Shown in pieces: positions 42,840-51,692 of a stretch of 64,000 bases of DNA (within the stretch, counting starts at the first letter, position 1; each line of letters starts with the position of its first letter). Origin of the DNA: JBBDYG01 sp040901765. GTDB lineage: Bacteria > Planctomycetota > Planctomycetia > Pirellulales > Lacipirellulaceae. Position numbers and translations under genes: made by a program. The notes beneath the pieces are model-generated. The model did not search any database, was not told where the DNA came from, and worked only from the letters and a program-made list of their open reading frames with translations. The DNA is taken from assembly GCA_040901765.1 (NCBI GenBank), contig JBBDYG010000106.1:1-64000 (forward strand), given 5' to 3'.

Positions 42840-44636
42840 ATGCATTTAACCGATGAAGAAAAGAAAATTGGCCGCGACAACTATTCCGGCGTGATGGACA
42901 AGACACTCGCGCCGAACCGCCGCGAGTTTTTCGCCACAGCGCTCGCCAGCGGTGCGGCGATCACCGCGGGCGTGGGAGCCGTTTACTACGGTTACGATAA
43001 GAAGCTCGGCGACCCGCTACGGGTGGGCATCATCGGCACGGGCGACGAGGGGAGCGTGCTGATCGGCGCGCTCAATCCCGACTTCGTGCAAGTCAAAGCG
43101 ATTGCCGACATTCGTCCGTATAGCGTCTATCGCGCCTTCCACGGCGATCAAGAAGCGCTCGATGCCCGTCCGGGACTGATGTCGGTTTACGGTTGGAAGA
43201 CCGATGAAGAAGCTCGCAAGAATGTGAAGGTTTACGAGAAGGATTATAAGGAGTTGCTTGCCGATCCCGAGATCGAGGCGGTGATCATCGCCCTGCCCTT
43301 GTGGATTCACGACGTGGCGGCGATCGAAGCGATGCGCGCCGGCAAGCACGTGCTCACCGAAAAGTTGATGGCCCACAGCATTCATCAGTGCAAGGAAATG
43401 GCCCGCGTGGCCTATCAGACCAATAAGCTCCTTGCCACCGGCCATCAGCGGCACTACAGCGTGCTGTACGACAACGCGGTGGATACGATTCGTCGCGGCA
43501 TCATCGGCGATATCCATCACATCCGCGCCCAGTGGCACCGCGGCAACTTGCCCGGCAAGGACAGTTGGCAGCCGTCGCTTCCCATTGCGATGATTTCTGA
43601 AGAGGAAATGAGAAAACTAGAAAAGGAAGCGGATGCCGCAGGTGGTAAAGATGCGGTCGCTGAATTGCGACGCAAGTATCAGCTCGTGCGTGAGATCCAC
43701 GCTTGGAATAAGCAGAAGAAGGAAAAGAAAGACGCGAAAGGACAATCGCTATCGACGAGTCAGCTCGAGAAGCTCGCGAAGCAAATCGCGCAGAAAGAAG
43801 CGCAGCTTCAAGACCTCGCGCTGGATGCTAAGCAATATGGTTACGAAGACGCCGAACTACCTGGCGGCTACCAGCGCTCGGCAATGGAAGAGCTTATCCG
43901 CTGGCGGCTGTTCAACCGCACCGGTGGCGGCCTCATGGCCGAGCTTGGCAGCCACCAACTCGATGCCTCCGGCATCTTCATCAGCTCGCAGTTCGACGGC
44001 AAAGCGAAGGTCCGACCGCTCAGCGTGGTCGGCGTCGGGGGTCGGCACATCTTCCCGGCCGACCGCGACGTCGATGATCACGTCTATTGCATGTACGAAT
44101 ACCCCGGCAAGGGCTACTTCAAGAATAACGATCCTACGACCGAGGAAATTGCCGATCCGAACAAAAAGGTGGTCGTCACGTACTCGTCCATCAACGGCAA
44201 CGGCTACGGCGGCTACGGCGAAGTCGTGCTCGGAACGAAAGGGACGCTTATTCTCGACCGCGAGCAAGAAACCATGCTGTTCGGCGGCGGGGGCACCAAG
44301 ACCAGCGTGCAGCTCAACGCCGCCAAGAGCGCGCTTGACAGCTACGAAACCGGCGGCGGCAGTGCCAATCTTGCCGCGGCGGCCCTCAGCGGCCCGATCA
44401 GCCGCGGCTACACGGAGGAGATCGAGCACTGGGCTTGGTGCATCCGCAACAACTACCCGATCGAAGAACTTCACTGCCACCCGAAGGTCGCCCTGGCCGA
44501 TGCCGTGATCGCACTCACGAGCAACATCGCGATGGCAGAAAACCGCCGCATCGAATTCAAGCCCGAGTGGTTCGACCCCGAGAGCGACGAAACGCCCGAG
44601 GGTGTGAAGCCGAAGAAGGCGGACGAGATCGCGTAG
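42840..44636 (+). CDS. Gfo/Idh/MocA family oxidoreductase, Tat-exported type
   Basis: This 598-residue oxidoreductase has a twin-arginine signal (NRREFFATALASGAAITAGV, about 21-40), then the Rossmann motif VGIIGTGDEGS and the family region EKLMAHSIHQCKEMARVA with the conserved Glu-Lys pair. It is much longer than the 350-residue norm because of a Lys/Glu-rich insert (about 260-330, KEADAAGGKDAVAELRRKY onward). Such enzymes oxidise sugars or sugar derivatives with NAD(P); secreted versions abound in planctomycetes. The DoxX gene upstream suggests a link to membrane redox. Confidence 0.9.
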   Translation: MHLTDEEKKIGRDNYSGVMDKTLAPNRREFFATALASGAAITAGVGAVYYGYDKKLGDPLRVGIIGTGDEGSVLIGALNPDFVQVKAIADIRPYSVYRAFHGDQEALDARPGLMSVYGWKTDEEARKNVKVYEKDYKELLADPEIEAVIIALPLWIHDVAAIEAMRAGKHVLTEKLMAHSIHQCKEMARVAYQTNKLLATGHQRHYSVLYDNAVDTIRRGIIGDIHHIRAQWHRGNLPGKDSWQPSLPIAMISEEEMRKLEKEADAAGGKDAVAELRRKYQLVREIHAWNKQKKEKKDAKGQSLSTSQLEKLAKQIAQKEAQLQDLALDAKQYGYEDAELPGGYQRSAMEELIRWRLFNRTGGGLMAELGSHQLDASGIFISSQFDGKAKVRPLSVVGVGGRHIFPADRDVDDHVYCMYEYPGKGYFKNNDPTTEEIADPNKKVVVTYSSINGNGYGGYGEVVLGTKGTLILDREQETMLFGGGGTKTSVQLNAAKSALDSYETGGGSANLAAAALSGPISRGYTEEIEHWAWCIRNNYPIEELHCHPKVALADAVIALTSNIAMAENRRIEFKPEWFDPESDETPEGVKPKKADEIA

Positions 44637-44926
44637 CTAATCACTCAAACGCAGAACGATCGAGTTACTACGGAGCCACGGAGGGAGATTTCTTTGCCAC
44701 GGATGAAACACGGATTTAACACGGACGAGGAGGATGAGGAAAGGAATGCAAATCTTTACTAATCAAGACATGCAATTCCACACACTCTTCATTAGCGCAG
44801 ATTAGCGACGATTAGTGTTCTTTCTTCTTCCCTTGCTACAAGTCTTGCAATCTCCGTGTCCTCTGTGCCGCCGTGGTGCAATTGATTGCTTGTTTCGGTT
44901 TGGGCAGGAGGCGTTGCCCCTGAGCG
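44637..44926. other. Intergenic patchwork of repeat fragments
   Basis: Holds CCACGGATGAAACACGGATTT (about 44698), a half copy of the CATTAGCGCAGATTAGCG family (about 44790-44817) and a CTCCGTGTCCTCTGTGCCG segment (about 44851) facing CGGAGCCACGGAGGG (about 44671). No gene was seen between the converging Gfo/Idh/MocA and DUF1598 genes. Confidence 0.55.
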
Positions 44927-46279
44927 CTACCACCACCAACTGGTGTTCGCTTCGGCCGCGGCGACCTTATCGCGGATCGGAGCGATCTCCGCGGACTCCT
45001 CGGTACTATCGGCGACCATCCACGGCTGGAATTGCACGCCGCCTGAGGCGCTAATGATCCAGTTGCGGCCCTTCTTGAGCAGGCTGGCCTGCGACGCCAC
45101 CCGCTGCGGGGCTGGGTATTCCTCGATTTGCTCTTGTTCCATCAGCCACGGCAATTCGAGCTTCGTCTTCTCGACAAGGCGTTCTTTGTGAAGCAGCGCG
45201 CCCACGACAGCCAGATCGACGGCATTGCGCAAGTGCCCGAAGGAAGAGTCATGGTTGGCGAGGTCTTCGTACTTTTCCGTGAACATGTCGGCCCACCGTT
45301 GGGCGGCGGAGCTTGACTTGCCCGATCGCTGCCGCGACCCGTCTTCCGCGACAAAATCGTCTTCGGTCATGCACTTCACGCCCTGGCCGCGTATCTGCCA
45401 GGCAAGGCCTGCCGCGTCCCGCAGCAGCGGCTGGTAATCCGCCGCCAGCCACCAACGGGGCAGCGCGTTTTGCGCTCCACGACCGGTCTTCATCAGCGAT
45501 AGATAACTCGGCAGTCCATCGACCGGCGCTGGTTCGAAGTTCATCGCCAGCCGCTTCATGCGAAAGTCGGCCGCCACCAGCGTTCGCGCGAAATGGCTGG
45601 TCGTCGGCACCCCGCTGACGGTAATCACTTGCTCGCCCAGGGCCTGCTCGATGCGCCGCGCTGCGACCGTCGGGCTTTCGCCTCCGAGGCGGCCTTCAAG
45701 TTGTCGCCAACGCGCCACGCCTTCGTCAGTCGGGTCAATCGAACAACTGATGCCGTCGCCGTTGGACGCTTCCGCGGTGCGGAGAGCGACAATCAAATCT
45801 TCCAGCAGCAGGACCGGGCGATTGGTCGTCGCACCCACCGTGTTGCCCAATGAATCGACCTTCCAACCTTCGGCCGGACCCGCCAGCACGATGTCGCCCT
45901 GTTCGGGATAAACCAGCACATACTCCACACGCTGCAGGCCAGCGAGATAGCGAACTGCATCGGGAAGCGGCTTCTGCTCCTTGCGGCACCTAGCGATCTC
46001 CGAATCCAACCGGCGTAGCGAGACCATTCGCAAGTCGGTGAATTTCTCCAAGTCGGCGGGCACGGGTTCCAGACCCGATTCCCACTTGGCCAGGAGTTGC
46101 TCGCGAGAACCGACCTCGGGCGTGGAGACCACTCCCTCTGCGTCAATAAAAATGCCGCCGACGGCGCCGCCGCGATTGAAGATTCCGCCCGCGAAGCTGG
46201 GCGCGATCACCGCCGCCAACAAGCTGAACAACAACAGGCACACCGCAGCGCGCCCGACAAACTGATTCTTCTTGAGCAT
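44927..46279 (-). CDS. DUF1598-type exported protein
   Basis: This 450-residue protein has a signal segment (VCLLLFSLLAAVIAPSFAGG). I recognise the planctomycete DUF1598-type pattern: GGIFIDAEGVVSTP, then VEYVLVYPEQGDIVLAGPAEGW, then NRPVLLLEDLIVALR and SCSIDPTDEG. The function is unknown. The ATG at 46279 follows a GAGGAG site by ten bases; a GTG at 46303 is possible. It is transcribed away from the FHA regulator gene. Confidence 0.78.
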   Translation of the reverse strand: MLKKNQFVGRAAVCLLLFSLLAAVIAPSFAGGIFNRGGAVGGIFIDAEGVVSTPEVGSREQLLAKWESGLEPVPADLEKFTDLRMVSLRRLDSEIARCRKEQKPLPDAVRYLAGLQRVEYVLVYPEQGDIVLAGPAEGWKVDSLGNTVGATTNRPVLLLEDLIVALRTAEASNGDGISCSIDPTDEGVARWRQLEGRLGGESPTVAARRIEQALGEQVITVSGVPTTSHFARTLVAADFRMKRLAMNFEPAPVDGLPSYLSLMKTGRGAQNALPRWWLAADYQPLLRDAAGLAWQIRGQGVKCMTEDDFVAEDGSRQRSGKSSSAAQRWADMFTEKYEDLANHDSSFGHLRNAVDLAVVGALLHKERLVEKTKLELPWLMEQEQIEEYPAPQRVASQASLLKKGRNWIISASGGVQFQPWMVADSTEESAEIAPIRDKVAAAEANTSWWW

Positions 46280-46422
46280 CTTCCGCAAGCTCCTCGATGG
46301 CACTCAATGGAGATGGACGTGGCAACGACGCGCCGACGGCGCGTGGACCCGCCCAATCATCCCTTCAGGATAGTTGCTAAGTGGTTTCGCTTCAACCATT
46401 TTCGGCACCGCCGCATTGTAGT

Positions 46423-46503
46423 AGGCACCACTCCGTGTGCCGTGACGGAACCGGTGAAAACTTGCGATTATGTGAGCGTCGCAACGGCACACGGAGCGTG
46501 CCC
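46423..46503. repeat. Inverted repeat GGCACCACTCCGTGTGCC...GGCACACGGAGCGTGCC
   Basis: The arms CACTCCGTGTGCCGT and ACGGCACACGGAGCGTG face each other across about 45 bases in the region between the divergent DUF1598 and FHA genes. A regulatory role is possible but the repeat-like form is more likely. Confidence 0.6.
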
Positions 46504-46775
46504 GTTAGATTCTCACGCATTTCAAGCCTGTTAGCCTCTAATTGACGCCCCCCCAGTGCCGTAATGACGCTCGGATAAAGGCGGGTTGTACTGGCCGTAA
46601 GTCGTTTCACCACCCACGTTTCTGTACGGTCGTGACTTGAATTGAAGCACCCATTCCGCGTAAGGTAGTAGATAGGGAATCCCCGGCGAGCGGAATCATT
46701 CTGTTCGTCTCCCGCCTCGTCAGCTATTCCCCCGCTTCCTCCGTCACCGCTTCTACCGTGCCAGAATTGGGGCAA

Positions 46776-48815
46776 ATGACGGCATACCTGGTCATTCGCG
46801 AAGGCTCGAAGTGGACCGATGTTTTTCGTCTCGTCGATGGCGAGTCGGTGACGATCGGCCGCGCGCCGACCAATGCCATCGTGATTAAAGATGAACGCTG
46901 CAGTCGCAACCATGGCGAAGTCTTCATGTCGCAGGGCAACTGGACGCTTCGCGATCTCGATAGCCGCAATGGCACGCTCATCGACGGCCAACGGGTGACC
47001 ACCGACCGTGTGCTCCACCCCGGCGACATTATCCGCATTGGCAATTCGCACCTCGCTTTTGTCGATAATCTCTCGCAGGCGTTCCCCGATTCGCAAAGCA
47101 TGCTGCGCTCGGCGCGTGCCGTTGACGACAGTTCCCCATTGTCGGTTCTTCTGCCCAGTGACGAAGAGAGCGTGCTGGAGACGAACGAACCGACGCAGAT
47201 TACGCATCGCCGTGGGACGAGCCGGTTCTTGGAGCCGGGCGAAGACGAAGCGGAAGTTGCCGTTCCCAAGTCTGGCCGGGCGGCCACGAAACTTTGCCGG
47301 CTGGCATTCGAACTGGGCAAAGCAACTGACGTAGTGACGCTCGCCAACATGGCGCTGGCCGGCTTGTTCGAGGTCACGCACACCGACGCCGGCGCGATGC
47401 TGCTGCGAGGTCGCGACGGCGACGGCAAACGCCGTCTCGAAACACTCGATGTGATCGCCGCTCGCAGCGACACTTCGCATAGCTATCATCGCGTTTCCAC
47501 ATTCCTGGCATCAACCGTGCTGCGTGAGGGCCAAGGCGTACTCGCGCGGAACATTATGGACGACAGCCAGCTCGGCGCCCGCGACTCGAGCGGCGACATT
47601 CTGGCCACCAGTGTGCTGTGCGCTCCCATTCGCCGCGACGGGCAAGTCCTGGGGCTGGTCCACCTGTATTCGACCGACGCAGCCAGGCCCACCGATCCCG
47701 ACGACCTGGAGTTTACGCTCGCCGTGGCGGACACCGTCGCCGTGGCCCTCGAAAACCTGGACCGACGGCAGGAACTTGCGGAGAACCTGAATCAGGTCCG
47801 CAGCGAAAACGTGCAACTTCGCGAACGGCTCGAAGTGCAGAGTGAGATTGTGGGCCGTAGCGGCGCAATGAGCCGCGTGGCATCGGAGATCGCCCGCGCC
47901 GCGCCAAGCCGGGCAACGGTGTTGATCCGCGGCGAAAGCGGCGTCGGCAAGGAGCTTGTCGCCCGGGCCGTCCATTTTTCCAGTCCGCGAAAGAAAGGTC
48001 CGTTCGTCTGCCTCAACTGCGCGGCCCTTTCCGAAAGCCTGCTTGAAAGCGAGCTTTTCGGCCACGAAAAAGGCGCGTTCACGGGTGCCACCGATCGCAA
48101 GATCGGCAAGTTCGAAGCATCGAACAAGGGCACGCTCATGCTCGACGAGATCGGCGAGATGAGTCACTCGATCCAAGCCAAGTTCCTGCGCGTGCTCGAA
48201 GGGCACCCCTTCGAACGCGTCGGCGGCAGCGAAGCGATTAAGGTCGATGTCCGCGTAATCGCCGCCACTAATCGCGACCTCGAGCAGGAAGTCTCCGAAG
48301 GCCGGTTTCGCCGCGATCTTTACTTCCGCTTGCACGTTCTGGAGATCGTGGTGCCGGCGCTCCGCAAGCGGCCGGACGACGTTCCCGACCTGGCCGAGTT
48401 TTTCCTCCACCGCTTTAATGCCGAAACCGGCCGCAAGCTGAAGGGTTACACGCCGCTGGCAATGGAAGCAATGCTCAAGTATCGCTGGCCCGGCAATGTC
48501 CGCGAGATGAAGAACGTCATCGAGCGGGCCGTGGTGCTCAGTCGCGGCGAGTACATTGACCACGATGATCTGGTTCTGTCGACTCTCAAGACTGCGGGCG
48601 ATACTGAAGCCGGATTGTCCGGGATCGGCCCCCCTTCACCGATATTCGAGCCGATTTCGCTCGCCGACATGGAGGCCCGCCACATTCTGGCGACGCTCCA
48701 GGTAACCAATTGGAACAAGAGCAAGACCGCGAGCATCCTCGGCATCGAGCGCTCGACGCTCGACCGCAAGATTCATCGCTATAAGCTTGCGCCCCGCGGT
48801 ACGCCTGCGGCATAG
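46776..48815 (+). CDS. FHA-GAF-AAA-Fis sigma54-dependent transcriptional activator
   Basis: This 679-residue enhancer-binding protein has an FHA domain (about 20-95; SVTIGRAPTN, CSRNHGEVF, DSRNGTLIDG), a GAF domain (about 165-325), an AAA+ domain with Walker A GESGVGKE, the sigma54 contact loop GAFTGA and Walker B MLDEIGEM, and a Fis-type helix-turn-helix (NKSKTASILGIERSTLDRK). The FHA domain binds phosphothreonine, so a Ser/Thr kinase should signal to it; the kinase at 39129 is a local candidate only by proximity. I chose the ATG at 46776; a GTG at 46758 is possible. Confidence 0.94.
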   Translation: MTAYLVIREGSKWTDVFRLVDGESVTIGRAPTNAIVIKDERCSRNHGEVFMSQGNWTLRDLDSRNGTLIDGQRVTTDRVLHPGDIIRIGNSHLAFVDNLSQAFPDSQSMLRSARAVDDSSPLSVLLPSDEESVLETNEPTQITHRRGTSRFLEPGEDEAEVAVPKSGRAATKLCRLAFELGKATDVVTLANMALAGLFEVTHTDAGAMLLRGRDGDGKRRLETLDVIAARSDTSHSYHRVSTFLASTVLREGQGVLARNIMDDSQLGARDSSGDILATSVLCAPIRRDGQVLGLVHLYSTDAARPTDPDDLEFTLAVADTVAVALENLDRRQELAENLNQVRSENVQLRERLEVQSEIVGRSGAMSRVASEIARAAPSRATVLIRGESGVGKELVARAVHFSSPRKKGPFVCLNCAALSESLLESELFGHEKGAFTGATDRKIGKFEASNKGTLMLDEIGEMSHSIQAKFLRVLEGHPFERVGGSEAIKVDVRVIAATNRDLEQEVSEGRFRRDLYFRLHVLEIVVPALRKRPDDVPDLAEFFLHRFNAETGRKLKGYTPLAMEAMLKYRWPGNVREMKNVIERAVVLSRGEYIDHDDLVLSTLKTAGDTEAGLSGIGPPSPIFEPISLADMEARHILATLQVTNWNKSKTASILGIERSTLDRKIHRYKLAPRGTPAA

Positions 48816-48883
48816 TAAAGGTTAGCCGCAACGCGGGTTCTTCGGTGCGGAGCGCGTTTTGACATCGCGGCCCGCCAAGGAAT

Positions 48884-48929
48884 TTCCCCCTCTCCCGTCC
48901 GCAAAGGGCTAGGGAAGGGGCGATTTGCA
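48884..48929. repeat. C-rich/G-rich inverted repeat fragment
   Basis: CCCCCTCTCCCGTCCGC and GGGCTAGGGAAGGGG form a weak hairpin of the CCCTCCCC family, downstream of the sigma54 activator gene. Confidence 0.5.
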
Positions 48930-49081
48930 CGCGCCACTACCCCCCCAACCCAGCCATTTCGCAAGCTACCCTTCTAAGTGCCCTCGTGTCGTCCGTTGAC
49001 GACCACCCAAATGGGGCGTTTTGAATTGGGGTCGGGCCTCAGGGTAAAAGTCATCCGCAGGCCCTCAGACAGGAGAGAGAA

Positions 49082-49597
49082 ATGAAGAGTCGCATTGCAA
49101 TCGGGTTGTGTTTGATCGTTCTAACCGCCGTGGCCGCATTGCCACTCATCGCCGCTTCGACGGCAAAGAACAATGAGAAAGTGGCATCGACACTGCAAAG
49201 CGATGAGCAAGCTGTGAAGCAAGCTGCTGATAAATTCTACACAGCGCTCAACGGCATGTTCCAAGGCGACCTCGATCAGATGAAAGCCGTCTGGTCTCAC
49301 GCCGACGACGTTTCCTACATGGGCCCGACCGGCGGCATCCAACTCGGCTGGAACGACGTACTCGCCACTTGGGAAACCCAAGCCGCGAAGAACCTTGGCG
49401 GCAAGGTCGAACCGAAGAACGCCCACGTCACCGTCAGCCCCGACCTGGCCATCTTCACTTGCTACGAAGAAGGTGAAAACATCGTCAATGGCAAACCCCA
49501 AAAGGTCTCCATCCGCGCCACCAACACCTTCCGCAAAGAAAACGGCGAATGGAAAATGATCGGCCACCACACCGACCTGTTGCCGTTCCTGAACTAA
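49082..49597 (+). CDS. Exported NTF2-like (SnoaL/DUF4440-type) protein
   Basis: This 171-residue protein has a signal peptide (IGLCLIVLTAVAALPLIAAS), followed by an NTF2-like cone fold: AADKFYTALNGMFQGDLDQMKAVWSH, DDVSYMGPTGGIQLGWNDVL and NTFRKENGEWKMIGHH. These folds bind small hydrophobic ligands or act as simple enzymes. The ATG sits behind CAGGAGAGAG. The terminator at 49666 marks the end of the unit. Confidence 0.85.
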   Translation: MKSRIAIGLCLIVLTAVAALPLIAASTAKNNEKVASTLQSDEQAVKQAADKFYTALNGMFQGDLDQMKAVWSHADDVSYMGPTGGIQLGWNDVLATWETQAAKNLGGKVEPKNAHVTVSPDLAIFTCYEEGENIVNGKPQKVSIRATNTFRKENGEWKMIGHHTDLLPFLN

Positions 49598-49609
49598 GAA
49601 CTCCAACAA

Positions 49610-49640
49610 CTCTCCCTCTCCCCCGGGAGAGGGCCGGGGT
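49610..49640. repeat. CCCTCTCCCCCGGGAGAGGG hairpin
   Basis: CTCCCTCTCCCCC and GGGAGAGGG pair to form a compact palindrome, a member of the C-rich/G-rich family directly after the NTF2-like gene. Confidence 0.6.
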
Positions 49641-49665
49641 GAAGGTGCCTTGCCGCGGGATGTGT

Positions 49666-49723
49666 AACGGATACGGGCGCCGCTGCTGGCTCGGCCTGCA
49701 GTGGCGTCTCGCATCCGTTTTTT
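49666..49723 (+). terminator. Putative terminator of the NTF2-like gene
   Basis: AACGGAT...ATCCGTT forms the base of a long imperfect stem (inner arms GGCGCCGCTGC and GCAGTGGCGTC), and is followed by a run of T residues to 49723. Confidence 0.6.
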
Positions 49724-49750
49724 GTTGGTGGACCAGAAGGGTATCCGTGG

Positions 49751-49864
49751 TTATCGGCGCCGGCGCGTTGCCAGGTTCAAGCCAGCGGCGACTAATATCA
49801 GCGCGAATGTCGATGGTTCGGGAACAACTGAATCGGAGAAATTCGCTGCAAACGCGTCATGACT
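49751..49864 (-). pseudogene. Orphan PEP-CTERM sorting tail (gene remnant)
   Basis: The minus-strand frame ends VVPEPSTFALILVAAG followed by LNLATRRRR and TAA. This is a complete PEP-CTERM signal: PEP motif, hydrophobic helix, Arg cluster. Only 37 codons are open; a TAA closes the frame just upstream, and no start or passenger domain is visible. It is therefore the last piece of a decayed exosortase substrate gene. Its presence implies that the genome has, or had, an exosortase/PEP-CTERM system. Confidence 0.6.
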
Positions 49865-50433
49865 TTATCCCCGCGTAACTAAATCCACCGGTGCCAATTG
49901 ATGATCCCGCCCATAAGTCTCCCAACTTTCTCGTTGAAAGGGCCACCTAACGACGTTCTGCCTTGCAAAGTGAATTACCACCCGAACGAACTTGCCAACG
50001 TGGGCAGTCCGCTAATCTTCTCCATTTGCGGAACCCCGCCGCCAAATCAGGATAGTCAGATTGGTCTCTAAAAATGGAGCTGACAAAGCTGAGAATTCTT
50101 CGGGAATATCGACCTTTTGCGGAAAACCGGTGACGAAGCTGATTTCCCTGGTCACCGAGCTTACGCCGGCCCGACTCACTCCGCCGCTGCGCAAAACGAA
50201 GAGGCTTTTCTGTTTTGCCAGCAACGTGTGCGCAGCGTGGCAAGAAGTTGGCACAAACTTGGGTGGTGTGCGGACCTCCGTCACACCCGAGGCAATCGAC
50301 CCCCATCGGGAAACGTGGTTGCCCTCCCCCTCCAAACGTGGCCAAGTTGGCCAACCCTCCTAGAAATAGCGGCTATTTCTCTCCCGCCGTTGGCCAACCT
50401 TGGCCAATCAGTCTGGTAGTCAGGCTGTGCCTG
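49865..50433. other. Non-coding region with repeats up to the gap
   Basis: No convincing gene was found. It may include decayed sequence upstream of the PEP-CTERM tail. From about 50338 there are palindromic GTTGGCCAA-type motifs (AAGTTGGCCAACC, GTTGGCCAACCTTGGCC). The segment GTAGTCAGGCTGTGCCTG at 50416-50433 faces CAGGCACAGCCTGACCTACC at 50499-50518 across the gap. Confidence 0.5.
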
Positions 50434-50443
50434 NNNNNNNNNN
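50434..50443. other. Assembly gap (10 N)
   Basis: Ten unknown bases. The gap falls between the arms of an inverted repeat, which probably stopped the assembler, and its true length is unknown. Confidence 0.95.
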
Positions 50444-50524
50444 GGGGGTCCCGCACGCCGCCGATGTCCCGTAGCCGCAGCGGTAGCGAACGTGTCGTCA
50501 GGCACAGCCTGACCTACCACAATC

Positions 50525-50986
50525 TCAGCTTTCATCCGCCGCGCGCAGCCACGGCGTGATCGTCGGCTCGTAGCCGCAGATTTCGTCGTCGCGGAAATAG
50601 ATGGCAATCTCGCGCTGTGCCGCCTCGGGTCCGTCTGACCCGTGAACCAAGTTCATCTGCCGGCTCGAGCTGAAATCGCCGCGAATGGTGCCCGGCGCGG
50701 CCTTCAGGCCGCTGGTGGCCCCGAGCATCTCGCGCACCACGCGAATCGCCTCCAGCCCTTCTACGACGGCGGCGAGCACCGGGCCGCCCGTGACGAACTT
50801 CTCCAGCGTCGGATACCACGGCTTCGCGACATGCTCGGCATAATGCTGCTTGGCTAGCTCCGGCGTGATCCGCATGAGCTTCATCGCGATCAGATTAAGA
50901 CCCTTGTCCTCGAACCGCGAGATAATCCGCCCCATCAAACGGCGTTGCACGCAGTCGGGCTTCAATAAGACTAATGTTCTTTCCAT
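50525..50986 (-). CDS. ndk: Nucleoside diphosphate kinase
   Basis: This 153-residue enzyme balances NTP pools by phosphate transfer through a phospho-His. The N-terminus ERTLVLLKPDCVQRRLMG and the active-site NLVHGSDGPEAAQREI (His115) are diagnostic, and IRGDFSSSRQMN binds nucleotide. The ATG at 50986 gives the standard length; a GTG nine bases upstream is possible. It stands alone on the minus strand with repeats on both sides. Confidence 0.96.
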   Translation of the reverse strand: MERTLVLLKPDCVQRRLMGRIISRFEDKGLNLIAMKLMRITPELAKQHYAEHVAKPWYPTLEKFVTGGPVLAAVVEGLEAIRVVREMLGATSGLKAAPGTIRGDFSSSRQMNLVHGSDGPEAAQREIAIYFRDDEICGYEPTITPWLRAADES

Positions 50987-51012
50987 CGCAACCACTCTTT
51001 CATCAATCGCAA

Positions 51013-51145
51013 TCGAGAATTAGACGCGGATGTTCACGGATGGGGCGAATGAGCGCCGATCCTACACTCCAGAAAATTAATTGACTCGTTCGCGAATGCT
51101 CCGCGAAAATCCGCTCGATCGGCGTTCATCTGCGTCTAATCGAAT
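51013..51145. repeat. Inverted repeat ATTAGACGCGGATG...CATCTGCGTCTAAT
   Basis: The arms GAATTAGACGCGGATG and CATCTGCGTCTAATCGAATTC bracket about 95 bases containing two further partial palindromes (ATGAGCGCCGAT and GATCGGCGTTCAT). It lies upstream of ndk. Confidence 0.6.
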
Positions 51146-51154
51146 TCGGAAATT

Positions 51155-51586
51155 CTAGGTGATTGCTGGTTGCATCTCAAGCGGGCCTGGATGAGGGATT
51201 CGAACATGGGTACGCTGGTTCGCACGATGGAGGCTGTTACATGGAGCCGTGTCTTTCTCCAAGCCGAGTTTATTGAGTACGTCGCCGAACGACTTCACCG
51301 CACCTAGGTACTGCCGCCAATCGATCGGCTTGCCTTCGAGCGCATCGACTTCTAGGGATTCGAGATACGCGAGCATCACGACCGCTCGCCCGCACAGCCA
51401 CTCCTTTTGGATCGAATCAACCCCGCATTCGTTTTTCAACTGCTCCAACCGCTTCCGCATCTCTTTGACGACGGCATACCGCGAGTCGGCTTCAGAAATT
51501 TGGCGAAGGCTAAAGCCCTTGTCTTTCTTGGCAGAAATTGGAATCGCCATCCTGGGTTTACGCTTGGGGTACAGTCGAATCTTCAT
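51155..51586 (-). CDS. Hypothetical, phage-terminase-small-subunit-like pattern
   Basis: This 143-residue basic protein has a helical centre (ISEADSRYAVVKEMRKRLEQL and LCGRAVVMLAYLESLEVDAL) and GKPIDWRQYLGAVKSFGDVLNKLGL. That pattern resembles small phage-associated proteins found near terminases, but no other phage gene is nearby. The last 30 residues (RANQRTHVRIPHPGPLEM) have low complexity and may be read-through into non-coding sequence. It is possibly a relic of an integrated element. Confidence 0.5.
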   Translation of the reverse strand: MKIRLYPKRKPRMAIPISAKKDKGFSLRQISEADSRYAVVKEMRKRLEQLKNECGVDSIQKEWLCGRAVVMLAYLESLEVDALEGKPIDWRQYLGAVKSFGDVLNKLGLEKDTAPCNSLHRANQRTHVRIPHPGPLEMQPAIT

Positions 51587-51692
51587 CGCGTCCTAGCTCC
51601 AACGTGCATCTGGCGGGTAACACGCTGGCATTATAGCCGATAGTGTACGTCTGTATATATGCGATATTCCGCTAGAAATCGCCGGGCATTGC

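Noticed and set aside
44786..44926. Small RNA or riboswitch between the converging genes
   Set aside because: The structure is explained by pieces of dispersed inverted repeats; no recognisable riboswitch core was seen.
46304..46757. A sigma54 promoter (GG-N10-GC) in the divergent DUF1598/FHA region
   Set aside because: I found no convincing TGGCAC-N5-TTGC element; the visible palindrome belongs to a repeat family.
49947..50354. A 135-codon minus-strand open frame near the gap
   Set aside because: Low-complexity basic sequence, no ribosome site, and it runs into palindromic repeats and N bases; not credible as a gene.
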